From: Terana coerulea
Lineage: Eukaryota; Basidiomycota; Agaricomycetes; Polyporales; Phanerochaetaceae
Reading direction: 5' to 3'
DNA: 64,000 nucleotides
Assembly (NCBI GenBank): GCA_024811115.1
Contig: JAKOGH010000072.1
Span: forward strand, 124,001 to 188,000
The translations under genes and the position numbers were made by a program. Below, in pieces: positions 10,215 to 21,371 of the stretch. Under the pieces are notes generated by a model. It did no database searches. It had not been told where the DNA came from and worked only from the letters and a program-made list of their open reading frames with translations. Position 1 is the first letter of the stretch; each line of letters begins with the position of its first letter.

Positions 10215-11988
10215 TCATGCGGGCCGTTTCCCTATAGATGTACGAGTCCTCAGTGGGCGGGTTGATCTTAAACAGGCGGCCGAGGCGTTCGTCTGTTGAC
10301 ATATTATTAGTAAGGGCGGTGAAAAGATAGAGTGGGAAGAGCCTTACAGGTGGGGTCCGCATCAATGTGTCAAAGTGCTTCAGCTCCCACTTCGAGCCCG
10401 CCGCGACCTCGTCCTTCCTCCGTTGCCGTTGCTCGTTCTACCAGTCAGAAACCTATCAGTGTCCCTTCCCTATCCACAGCTGGGCAAAGCACGCACCTCG
10501 ATCTTGGTCTTCTCCCGGCTCGCCGTCTCGAAGTCGCCCTCGCGGATGCCCTTCGCGACCGCACGCCAGAGCTTGCGGCTCTCCCACTCGTCCATCTCCT
10601 CGACCGACGCGACCGTGACCTCCTCCTTCGGGCCCTCGACGTTCGTGAACTCCGCGCCGCTGCGCGCGTCCTTGCCAACCGTGTGCCAGAAGCCGTCGAA
10701 CGTGCGCTTCGCGTTGTTCGAGCCCGGCGGGGACAGCACGGCCTTGTACTGGTGCGACTTGCCGCCAAAGTAGCCCTTGCCTTTGTACTCGATCTGCGCG
10801 TGCGGGTGCGGTGAGCGGGGGTTAGACGGGAGGGAGACGGGGCGTACGGTAGAGAGCCAGCCGGTGGAGCTCTGTATCCAGGAGGTCTCGGCGAGCTCGA
10901 TGTACGGCGAGCCGTACCAGAGCCCGTCAATGCGCAGGCGCGGCAGCGTGATCAAAAACTCCTCCTTGCCGCCGCTGGGGAGGTCGACAGTCAGGACGGC
11001 ATGGCCAATCTGCTTCACGATAATGCTGCCGCCTGCACAGTGACAAGGGAGTATGAGCTATAAATACCCTTAGCACCGTGGGAGAGCACGCACCGGAGAA
11101 GCTCGTCTTCTGCGCGCTGTGCCCTTGCAGAGCAAGGCCTTTCGTAGGGTTGCTGATGAAGTAGGCGGTTATGGGCGGGTGGTGGGAGACTTGCTCCACG
11201 ACGAGGTTGGTCCGTCCACGGCCGTTGACATCGGGCCAGTAGCCGTAAAATAGTCTGTATTCGGATTAGTACAGGGTACACTTAGAAGGTAGCTGTTATT
11301 TGCTTACTCGCCAAGAACGGGGTTTAGAGGTCTGGTAGCGTGCACAGAGTAGGTCAGGACTTTGTAGATGCAACTTCACCGAAGGAATACGCACTTCTTC
11401 TCTGAGCCCAGCTTCTCGTTGCGTGATGTATATTGGCCCTTCAGAGTGCTCTAGATCCAACGTATGAGTACTTGGCTAACAGACCTGCGCAGGTGGTGCT
11501 TACGATGAACCATTTCAACACCGCGACCGATCTTTCTTCATCCGTCTTTGCATCTGCAATTGCGGCAAACAGCTCTGGGCGCTCGCACCAGTACGCTGCA
11601 GCACACGAGCAAAGGGTGAGCAACGGGCGTTCGCAGACAGACATGAGCAGCGGCACGCGTACCTGGGAACTCGGTGAGGGAAATCGGCGACAGGATGAAC
11701 GGCGGAGCGGTCAAGGAAGACAGATCGCCCGAGAAGGAGGCAATGCTGTATACATGCATAACAAGGTCATGGTGAGCATTCACGGGGACAAAGAGGATCG
11801 ATGTCTGCACGCACGACTTCAGGAAGGACGCCCAGCTGCCCTTCTGCGAAGCGGGAACACCCTGTTATACCGCAACAGCGCAAGTAAGCAATTGAGGGAA
11901 AGAGCAAAACGAAACATTCAGCACTGGGTTTGACTTTAATTCTTAGGATACTGACCTCGCCGACCGCTTCAGATGGAGTGTCCGTCAT
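10215..11988 (-). CDS. Oxysterol-binding protein, Kes1/Osh4 type
   Basis: A soluble lipid-exchange protein moving sterol and PI4P between membranes. Exons (minus): 11988-11956, 11861-11815, 11745-11663, 11595-11504, 11450-11395, 11331-11308, 11254-11094, 11032-10848, 10793-10497, 10437-10348, then probably 10292-10215; the first nine sum to a whole number of codons. Seen: a short lid region (SWASFLKSIASFSGDLSSL), APPFILSPISLTEF, the KPLNPVLGE motif, the family fingerprint EQVSHHPP (near 11195), the GHSAQKTSF strand, ESRKLWRAVA and a basic C-terminal helix. There is no PH domain or ankyrin repeat, which matches the short Osh4 class. The last exon is doubtful: splicing at 10293-10347 shifts into an unfamiliar tail, while a good-looking stretch DERLGRLFKINPPTEDS lies one base out of frame. 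I trust the gene up to 10348. Confidence 0.92.
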
Positions 11989-12716
11989 ATTGCCGTGTAA
12001 TTCCTGTACTGTATGGTTTGGTTGCGAGATATTCTAGGTAACGAGGGCAATTTACGTCGATCCGAAGCTATAAACGTGGTGACAGAAGGGAAACAGACGT
12101 GCAGACAGATGTGGTGAAGAGCAGGGCCAGGACGAGCACCGCAACGGCGGTGCGCTCTCGGGCGTCTGCGCATGACGACAACCACCACCGGCCGCACTCC
12201 GAGCGGATCTGGGCGGATCTTGGTTGGCTCACGCCGGTTCGGGCTTCGTTCATATCGTTCCCTCGACAACGTTTTCTGCAGCAGTCGAACGTCGGATAGC
12301 CAGGAACAGCGTCGGGATACGATGCTGAATGCGAGCGGGTTCATCACCTCCTTGCATCTCCTCACGCGCACGCTTTCACCGTGTCCGCTCCCACCCAACG
12401 TGAGCCATAAAACGAATAAATATCTGCGAACACCCGTCGAGATCGTCGTCTAGTATTACAAGGCTTGTCGCCGTGGGCGCACGCGGCGATAGCGTAGGCT
12501 ACTAATACTCAGTACGTGACAGACAGCAGCGATAGAGGATAAGATATAAGTAACACGGGATTACAGAGGGCAGACATAGGAGGACAGAGCCAGGCAGGCC
12601 CACAAGTTGGTTTTCGTACAATTATCAAGTATCCCGAGAGGTGTGAAGGAAAGAAGGATAAGAAGGTAAGGACGACGCGAGGACACGGATAGATAGGGCG
12701 GTAAAGACGAGGAGGT
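11989..12716. other. Intergenic region
   Basis: Kes1-like promoter plus 3' region of the HMG-box gene. No gene is supported. Confidence 0.35.
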
Positions 12717-13723
12717 TTACTCATCGTCGTCTTCGTCTCCTCGCCGCTGCCGCTGCCAGCCTTCTTCTTCTACAATGGACAATATTAGAACAGAAACATG
12801 CGCGTATACATGGAGCAGGCTTACATCGTAGGCCTTCTTATCCTTCTCCGCCCGCTCCTTGTCTGCTGCAGCCTGCTCGACGTAAGGCTGAAACACACGG
12901 TCAGCGAAAGTCCAGCGAACGAAAGGGTAGTGTGCACCTTCTTCTCCTCGTCGTCCAGCTCCTTCCACTTGGTGCCAAGAAGCTTGCCAATCTCTCCGAA
13001 GCCGGCATCGGGGTTCTCGGCCTTGACGCGTTCACGCCAGTCCTGGGAGAAGAACATGTATGCGGACAAGGCCCGCTTGGGTGCCTTTGGGTCCTTCTTC
13101 TTCGAGACGGTATCCACCTTCGCCTTGCGCTGCGGAGAAGCAAATGAATAAGAATTCATGTTGCAGACACCACTTTGCGAGGGTGTAGGATATGCGCGCG
13201 AGCCCTTGCACTTGGTGCTGAGCTATGCAGCAGTGAGCGATGACCGACGGTCACCAAGCGCATACACCCAGCTCAACTGCACCGCAATATACCACATTCA
13301 TATTTCCTGCCAGTGCAGCCCGTATGGCCTTTGACGTCAATGTTTAGAGCCGGTTTCCATGCCCGAGGCGATAGTTGGAGCTGAGGCGGTGTCAACGCAG
13401 CTATCCCGCGCATACAACGACCTCGATGCACGAGACACCGAGCCCCCACACCCGCACACCAAACCACGCAGTTGCGCAGGTTGTATGCGCCGCAAACGCG
13501 AGCAGGCCGTGGTTGAGTTCGGCCTTCCCGCGCTTATCGGCGAATCCAGGGGGAAGTAGGCGCAATCGATGTTGAACTTGAAACGCAATGCCCACGACGA
13601 GCTCCTGCGGTGCGCCCAGCACGCGTATGCCGCCCAGCAACCCTCCCAGAGCACACGGAACGAATAATAGTGATTTAAAGCGCATATACTCACCGATCTG
13701 GTCTTGGTCGCTTCCTTAGGCAT
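12717..13723 (-). CDS. HMG-box chromatin protein, Nhp6 type
   Basis: A small single-HMG-box protein that bends DNA and helps the FACT complex. Exons (minus): 13723-13694 ([10 protein letters not shown]), 13129-12938, 12887-12825, 12769-12721. The box shows [19 protein letters not shown], then [20 protein letters not shown], then [21 protein letters not shown]: all landmarks of the family. The first intron is 564 bp, ten times longer than any other here. Read strictly, the last exon runs past into an unlikely basic-hydrophobic tail. One extra base near 12737-12741 would give a Gly/Ser-Glu then an acidic DEDDDE ending with a stop at 12721-12723, which is the usual acidic tail, so a one-base deletion is likely. 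Confidence 0.9.
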
Positions 13724-14950
13724 CTACAACGGCGAGCACGACGTCAGTACGGTGTTCCACATGTCCTAGGGCTCGCCTGGGACGCGCAGCAACGGAGGAA
13801 ACGCGTCCGACACGTCCCCCTGCCGACGCGTCTGGGCGCGTCTGCCTGCACGCGCCCGCACCGTGGCGGGCGCAGAGCTCGGCGGCGGCGGAGACGACGA
13901 CGACGCCCCTGGCATGCCCATAAAGGTCGCACGCACCTTTACTGAATATCTGGACTCGGTGGAAACAGGGGACAACGGCGGACGCGGGGCGGAGACGAGA
14001 AGGAGGGCGAGGCAGATTTGGCTGGGGAGGCAAAGGGCTTTGGCTGGCAGTGGGCTCGCACTGAGAGGGCCTGCGCTGCTGGGCGCGGCTTTTGCTGGTG
14101 AGAATCCCTGGGTCTGAGACGCTCGTTACGTAACGCTCCCGCGGTCACGTGTGGGCTACCCTGCCTGTGCACGGACCCGCCAGGCCCGCTCGCTGCTCCG
14201 CATCGTGTCGCCGCTCGGTGTCAATGCCATGATCTTCGTGGCGTCGTGTAGGGACCAGGTGGTCGCCCTAGAACCCGCATCGCTATCGCGTTTCACCGAA
14301 ATTGGATGCCGACGGAGGAATTCGCTCGAAACGCTCTCTATTCAGTCAACTGCCCAAAGCCTAACGACTGCATATCCTCTATGTGCCGCCAGTCCGGTAA
14401 GGCAAACTATGGAACATCGAAAGGACATGCGTACCTGCTGAAGTAGGCATTGGTTGTCAGGAGGAAACAAGGATGGCGGGAGTTGTACTTCGAAAGGCTG
14501 CAGTGGACTTCACCATCGCGAGCACGAAGTCACTGACAGCTAGAGCCATAGTCCTCTTGGCTGCGCGCAGTCTTCCAGAGACGTATAATGGTGATCTTAT
14601 AGGTGACGATGACCGGCGTGGTGGCGATTAGAGAGGCCAGGTGAGTTTGAGAGACACATCGTGGTAAGCAAGAGAGGTCCCTCGGACGTGTGGCGCCGAT
14701 ACGCAGACTCAGCAGTGAGTGGCTCGGGGTTTGGGGTGCATTCACCCAAATGGGTACAGAACCGGACCAGGATCAGCTCAGAAAGTGATCCGTATGTTAT
14801 TTATACTTGCATCGGCACATAACGACAGTTACAAAAAGAGCGTGGACCATCCACCATGGGGCGACCCTGGCGAACATTTAACAAGAAGGCCAAAAGAGAG
14901 AGGAGGGTTGCATCGATACTACAAGTCCATGCACTCCATCTAAAGCGCAA
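13724..14950. other. Intergenic region
   Basis: Upstream DNA of the HMG-box gene and 3' side of SurE-like gene 1. Open frames here are short and arginine/alanine-rich from GC content. I do not support any as a gene. Confidence 0.35.
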
Positions 14951-16110
14951 TCACAATGTAGCACAGACAAACCCAAGGTGACCCAACCGTTTAAGCACGT
15001 CGGCCTGAGTGGTCTTGCTGACATCCAGCTTCGTCGTCGCGTTGAGCACGCTGACGGAAGCAAAGCAGCCCGCATCGACGACCGTGCTCTCCTGCGGTAG
15101 CACGCCGCCGTTGCTGCACGTCACGACGTCCGGCTTGCCGAGCAACACGGGGAACACGCGCGTGAACACCCACTGCACGCTCTCCGCGTCGCACGTGCTG
15201 GTAATCGCAGGGAAGTTGACGTTGAGCGTGATGCCGGCGGGCAGCAGCTTCGGCGTCGCGGTCGGCTGGCTGAAGAGCGCGGCGAGAAAGTCGGCGGTGA
15301 GCTCCGCGTAGGCTTTCGCCGCGAGCACGGTGGCGGAAGTTGGGGAAGAGGTGAGCGCAGTCCAGGCCTCCTGAGCTGTGCTGCTTCCGGAGAATGCGAT
15401 CGAGGGTACGCCCAGCTGCACGGCTTTGCCAGCAGCGCCACTGCAAATCAGTGTAAGTCAGCTGAATGTGTCGGGATTATGAGCCAGCGTGACATACACA
15501 GTGCCTGATGCTACGACGGCTATGCCGGTATTGTCGCCGACGTTGGGCCCACTAACGACTAGGTCAGGGGCACCGCCGAAGAATTTCGGCGCAAGTGTTT
15601 GGATGCCATATTGCGCAGAGTCCGCACTAATGATCGTAAAACGGATTAGGCCAGCTCCCTAATCTTGGTTAATATGTCGGACTTACGGGAAGGCATTAAT
15701 CCAGTTTAAACCTGGCTGCATTGTGAGGGTTTAATTAGATGTGCCTTGTGCCTCGCAAAGCAGCTGGACTCACTATCGCTTGCATTATTCCCGGTCTTCC
15801 CGGAGAGCGCGGGGCAGGAGTTGAACTCGCACGGAGTCAGTCGGGGCGTCGCCGGCACTTGCAGCGCTCCATGTCCGGAGTCGTTGTCTGCTGGTGCAGA
15901 GAGCACCACCTGCAGCTCAGTTCAGCTTCAGTGCAATAAATGGCATAGATAATGCCTCACCTCATATCCCGCCGCCTCCAAAGCGTTGAACTCTGCCCGG
16001 ATCTGCGCAACCGCCCATCCGTCGTCATTCGTCAGGATGATCTTCTGTGCTCCCACGACTGCGGCGAGCGAGAGAACGACGGACGGCAGCATCCAGGCGA
16101 CGGTGATCAT
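14951..16110 (-). CDS. Secreted SurE-like acid phosphatase/5'-nucleotidase, paralogue 1
   Basis: A SurE-family metallophosphatase, which in characterised members acts on nucleoside 5'-monophosphates or other phosphomonoesters. Exons (minus) 16110-15961, 15909-15774, 15711-15687, 15626-15498, 15440-14951 sum to exactly 310 codons (309 residues). An N-terminal signal peptide (ITVAWMLPSVVLSLAAVVGA) is followed at once by KIILTNDDGW, the metal-binding Asp pair of SurE, then VVLSAPADNDSG, PDLVVSGPNVGDNTG and VPSIAFSGSS, all SurE landmarks. The third exon acceptor is chosen at 15711/15712, because the AG four bases earlier in the minus-strand reading would break the frame. The related gene at 23441-24628 is about 40% similar by eye, on the other strand 7 kb away. 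A TATA (16195-16200) lies 85 nt before the ATG. Confidence 0.9.
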
Positions 16111-16194
16111 GGTCCAGATATTCAAGGAGCGATGAGACGTGCCCGGGGGATGGGGAAAGACAGCGATGGGCCTAGCCGGAAAGGAGAGCTGCGC

Positions 16195-16200
16195 TTATAA
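16195..16200 (-). promoter_or_regulatory. TATA box of SurE-like gene 1
   Basis: TTATAA about 85 nt upstream of the ATG at 16110, in a GC-rich context. Confidence 0.5.
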
Positions 16201-16996
16201 GGCCCTCGCACTCGTGAATATCCCCGTGGAATTCAACCTTCGCCCGACGGCGCGCACCGTAACCATATTTGATGGGAATACCGAGGGTCACGCCACGTGT
16301 TTCCTGGTGACCGTAGAAATTTCACTGTGGGATCGTGGGCGTAGTAGAGGAAGGAGCTACTTGTGATGTACTCCTTTTCCGCGGGTTGAGACGGGCCACG
16401 TTCAGGCTTGATGGCATCAGTAAGTTCGTAGAAACGCCTCGCCGCAGTGCCCGAGCGAAAGGATGCCGTAGGTAATCAATAGTATACCAGTACTATGTGC
16501 CCTGATCTGTCGGGGCCTTAGCTCTAAGCTGGTGCACCGATTACATACTGGCGTACTAAGCTAGCGTATTAGTTGGCCGAGTGCAGTTCTGCAGTAAATT
16601 ACTGAAGGAATTGCTTTCGACTACCTGTTCAGAAGGCTGCAGCTGATGAGCGTGAGCGAGTTGACGCGCTTGGCGGCGCACGTTCTACACCTCGGCCCTC
16701 ATGGTGTCTGGGACTGCAGCCATGCGCACACACGAACGTGAAGGTAGCATAATCCATGGCGAGCTCGAGAGCGAATAGGATTTTCCTTGAAACAGTCGAG
16801 TAGCAGTTAGGGTACACATGATGGCTCGCATCGTATTTTCCAACGTGTTGCCGTATGACACTATCCACAATTCATACATACTAGTCTTTTCCAAATTATC
16901 GTGCAAACGGACGAGAGTTGTAAATTGATTCATGAAATGCAGCGAAAGCACGATCCAACCTAGCGAACATCTATGCGACTTGCGATATGCGATAGC
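16201..16996. other. Intergenic region
   Basis: Between SurE-like gene 1 and the 3' end of the LeuRS gene. No gene is seen. Confidence 0.35.
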
Positions 16997-19900
16997 TTAT
17001 ACGTTGTAATACTCGAAAGCGGGTGAACCGGGCTCTGCGCCCTCGATCAGCTGAGCATTGAAGCCCTTTGCCTTGGCGTCATCCACAAGCAAGACTTCCG
17101 CATCAACGAGGTTGAGGGACTTCTTGAAGTATGGGACGATCTCCTTCAAGACGTCGACCTCCGAGAAGGGCACCGTCCGGTTGAAAGCAGTCTTGGCACC
17201 AAACTGCGACATGCGTTTCTATACCGGCAAGTTAGTATAAATTTCCCAGTCAAGTTTACAACAGATTAGACTGACCTTGAACGCCTGGACAAACGGCATC
17301 GCACGCTTGTCCTTGATCAAGCCGCGCTCCGCGAGCAGCGCGCGCACCTTCGCGTCGTCAACCTTGTCTGCCTCCGCGGCGTACGCCTCCTTCACGATCT
17401 GCACGCAGGTGTTCTGCCAGTCGGGGAACGTCGTCGCGACGTACACGCGCACCGACTTGGCCTTCTTGGGATCGTACGACGCCTGGCCCTTGCCCTTGTT
17501 TAACTTTTTGAGGATCGCGAGCTCTGCGTCGCGCAGGTTCTTGACTGTTGCGCGCACGTACGCGCCCGCGTCGAAAATCACGCGGTCCGGCTGCGCGGAC
17601 GGTGTCGGCCAGAGCGCCTTCTGAACGGTCGTAGGCTCCTTGAGGATCTCGGTCCAGATGTGCTCGGAGAAGTGGGGCGCGATGGGGAGGATGAGGAGGG
17701 CGGAGATGCGGATCCAGTACTGCACGAGGTCGGCGTGCATGCCGACATCGCCCGTGACTTCACGGTACCAGTCACGAGCGGTCTGAAGTTCGTAGAACCC
17801 GTACTTCAAAGCATCCTTGTAATTTGAGCTGCAGAAATTGAATCAGCTATGGGTACAATGCATATATACATCAGATGCTTACGCTTCGTAGTGACCATAC
17901 GTGGTGTTGATGAGCTCGTTGATCTCGTTCTCGAAGACCTTGTCATGGAAGTTGCGCTCGCCCGTACGAAGCTTCGACAGTTCCTGGAACTGCTCCTCGG
18001 CCCATCCAATGAGCGTATGGAGACGGAGGATGTTTGCGTTCGCGGACTTCTCGTCGAAGTTGGCATCCTCAATGCCATCGCCCGCGTCCGCCAAGCTAAG
18101 TCGCGTCGCGCCCGCGCCGAACTTCTCAATGCCCTGCCGCATGGTAAGTGTGTTGCCCTTGCTCTTCGACATCTTCGAGCCATTGAGCAGCAAGTGACCG
18201 TTCGTGCGCATGCTCACGGGCCACTTCTCCTCGGGGAAGAGCGCGGCATGAACATAGACACAGAAAGTCAAGTGGTTGGGGATAAGGTCCTTGCCGGATG
18301 AGCGGATGTCGAGGGGTAGAAGTAATCGAACTCGTGCTTCATGACATCGGCCTGCCCCTAGGGATAGTGGAGTCTGCTGGCCAGGGTCCATTGCGGAATA
18401 GGTACTCCCAGATCTCGTCCGTCATCTGCTCGGGCTTGATGGGGAACTTCCCGGGCTTCTTGCCATCAATAGAACCTAACGCAATGTCAGTGAGAAGTAG
18501 AGGGGAATGCATTGTGACGCGTACCGTGAAGGAAGTGGGCGATCGTGTAGTAGGACATGTAGATGGTCGAGTCGCTCAAACTTTCGACCAAGAACTGTGG
18601 GTCCCATGGAAGTTTGGAGCCAAGGCCGTACGTACGAGCGCATGCCCACTTGTTGAGCCAAGCGAGGACGGCCTCAAAGCCATTCCGGGTCTCAGCATTG
18701 TAAGTCTCCATCTTCGCCACCAACCTGTAACCAATGATCAGCGCACAGCCCAGTTATGAGCGGGGCTAACGTACTTCTCGGCCTGAGCGCGCCACGAAGG
18801 CTCTCCGTAGTCCAAGTACCACTGGTCCATGAGAGCGACGACACACTCGTCACTACTCCGGGAGATAACAAGGCCTTCAGGTTCAGCGTATGCGACAGCA
18901 AGGCCCTGCTTGATCATACTCGCGCGGACCTTATTCTTTGCCTCCTGAACGGGCTCGCCCTTATATTCGCCGCAAAGCATCGTGCCGTTGTAGAAGCCCT
19001 CCTTGTATGCGATTTCCTTCGCCTCTGCCAACGCCTTTGTGTCCTTCGGCGAGTTGATCTTCAGCTTCTTGACAAGCTCCGGCGCGGTCATTTCACCGTA
19101 TGTTGGAGTAGAAATGACGGGAACGGGGTCGATAGCGGCCCAGGAAGGATCAATCTTGTAGTACTCGGCCTTCTTGCGGAGGTCGATGAGGGTGGCGTAG
19201 TCGTCGGGAGAGTCGGACGGTACGGAGGTGACGACGCCGGTGCCCTTGGTCGCAAGTACAGTCTCCATGGGCAAGACGTACACTTCGGGGTTGAGGGCGA
19301 ACGGTGCTGTGATCTTGGAACCGACGATCTTGGAGCCCTCGATCTCGAAGAGCTGGTTAATCTGACCACGGGTCTCGAAAGCGCCCTGGAAAGCCATGTT
19401 ACGTGCGCTGCGGTAGGTGCAGACGAACGCCTCCTTCTCGTTGACGGCGAAGACACCATACTTGAGGACGGGGCTGACGAAGCAGTTCGTCTGACCGTAC
19501 ATCGTCTCCGGACGAAGGGTTGCCGCAACTAGGAAGACTTTGCGACCGCCGACCTTGTTCTCAATCTCCGCCTTGGCCGCGTTGCTCCACTGGACAACCT
19601 CCATCTTGACACCGGTGTACTCCTGGGGCCCAAGAGCCTCGCCTTCAGCGCGATCGTGGTCCATACATGGCTGACCGTCCTTGGGACTGTAGATGGTATA
19701 CCGTTCGCCGAACTTGATCTTGCCCAACTCGTAGAGCTTCCGGGTTTGCCACCGAACGAACGTATCATAGTATGGGTTTGCGTCCGTCGTCATAAACGAG
19801 CGACGCCAGTCGATACGAGAGCCAAAGGCAGCGTGGTCGTCGATACAGATTGGCGGAAAGTATTCCAGCCAATAGTATGGATCTGCAAACTTCTTGATGT

Positions 19901-20585
19901 CTTCGCGAGGGACGCCGATAGACTCCATGATCTGGAACTGGTACTGCAGGCCGGTCGCCTTCGCCGCGACTTTGCCCTTCTTCGCCTTGTCCACACGCCC
20001 TGAGGCGGGGTCGTCTTCGGTTTTGGTGGGGGCAGCATGGGGATGTGGATGTTCTGCTTCTTCCTCGGCGCTGAACTTCTCAAAGTTGGGCCCGAAGAGC
20101 TCAATCTCACGAATGATTTTGTCGGACGCGGCCTAGAGTGATAGTCAGCGTATATGCATATACGACAGGTCTGCTACATACCTTGATAGGCATGCCCGTG
20201 CAGTGGAAACCATGAGGGAAGAGGGCCCGCTTGCCAAGCATGCGCTGGAAGCCTGCGGCGAACTCGATCTTGGAGACCGTGAAAGCATGTCCCAAGTGCA
20301 AGGAACCGTTCATGTACGGGAAGGGGAAGGTTCCGAACCACTTCGGGAACTTTTCATGGATTTGCGCCTGCGTCAGGCCCTGCGTCTCTTCCAGCGTCGG
20401 TGCGTCCACCTCGAAGATCCGCTCCTTCTCCCATCGTGCCTGGTATTTTTGTTCGAGAGACTTCAAGTAATCTCGTTTGCCTGTCTGACGACCACTTCAC
20501 TTCTCAGACATGATCGCATGACATGTAAGGGACAGTGCTCAGTGCTCACCTGCGCAAGCTCGATAGGACCTGTCGGCGCCGCCAT
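16997..20585 (-). CDS. Cytosolic leucyl-tRNA synthetase
   Basis: A class I aminoacyl-tRNA synthetase that charges tRNA-Leu in the cytosol. Exons (minus): 20585-20550, 20484-20182, 20132-18775, 18724-18525, 18475-17883, 17828-17276, 17218-16997, for about 1088 residues, the normal size of the eukaryotic cytosolic enzyme. Seen: HLGH signature in [10 protein letters not shown] (near 20290), the editing-domain threonine-rich stretch [15 protein letters not shown], the DWRRSF and MDQWYLDYG motifs, KMSKS as [10 protein letters not shown] (near 18165), FADAGD-like [15 protein letters not shown], and the C-terminal eukaryote-specific extension. The exon sum is 3265 nt, two short of a whole number of codons. 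Frame breaks fall at GGCC 18349-18352 and GGGG 18313-18316, each mended by one extra base. In a single essential gene this points to sequence error rather than decay. No mitochondrial presequence is seen. Confidence 0.95.
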
Positions 20586-21371
20586 CGTGGTTTTGAAGCG
20601 TACTATACAACTCGTTCTAGGACGAGCAAGATGGAGGTTCCTCCAGAGACTGAAAATGGTGATAGCCTTCTGGATTGCGGTTATATATGCATGTAATCGA
20701 TGTGGAACGGCCGAGTCACATCCGCGTCCAAGTTCAAGAAACAAATTATGCTCAGCGCATGTCCTGCAGACGGTATCGCTTTCGCACGGAAATGGGCTGA
20801 GATGGATGGCGCTTAAGGACAAGCGCCTCAGGCATGTACAGGAATTGACCCTAAGTGGGGCATCCGGTCAAATCGTCACTTCGCCTTCAAGTTCTTGTCC
20901 CGATGTCCCTCTACTCACTTTGCATGCATTGACTTTACTGGACCCCCGCAACCACCCGCGCACGGGCCAAGCCCCCACAACCCCCCCACCGCAAGGTACT
21001 TAAACCCCTGTCGACATCCTTACTAGTACCATCGGTAAGCTCAACTTACAGAACAGCATTTACGCACCGCGAAGTTGATACACTGCTTGGTATTAGTACT
21101 AGTAGCATCGGCGTGGCGAAGCCCTAGAGTGACTGGAAGCAGCTGTTTCACGGAGCGGCTGGGAGCAGTCACTCTGGCTTGCTGCAATGATGGCTTATGC
21201 GGTTGCTAGGTGCATGTTCTTTGTGTTCAAATGTAATGCTGATTACTGGGTTCTTGTCAGGGACCGAGAGTGTAGGCATTCTGTGTCGCAGCACAAGGGT
21301 AGGCGTATAATCCCCCGCCGTGAATGCGACTCAGACCTTTCCTCCTGGTACTACAAAGGGCGTCGCGCGTC
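20586..21371. other. Divergent promoter region LeuRS / Pus3
   Basis: The two genes diverge from here. It contains a C-rich stretch at about 20940-21005 and a strong hairpin at 21126-21175 (see separate entry). No coding sequence is supported. Confidence 0.4.
21126..21175. other. Strong hairpin
   Basis: AGAGTGACTG is followed 30 nt later by its exact complement CAGTCACTCT, with a second partial stem (GCAGCTG / CGGCTG) inside. It lies in the LeuRS-Pus3 spacer. It could be a structured RNA or a chance palindrome; no family is recognised. Confidence 0.35.

Noticed and set aside
12509..12724. A 71-residue hydrophobic frame as the Nhp6 C terminus
   Set aside because: It arises from the apparent one-base deletion. 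The acidic tail in the neighbouring frame is what the family has.
15712..15773. A one-base insertion in SurE-like gene 1
   Set aside because: Choosing the next AG as acceptor gives a full-length frame with a total exon length divisible by three.
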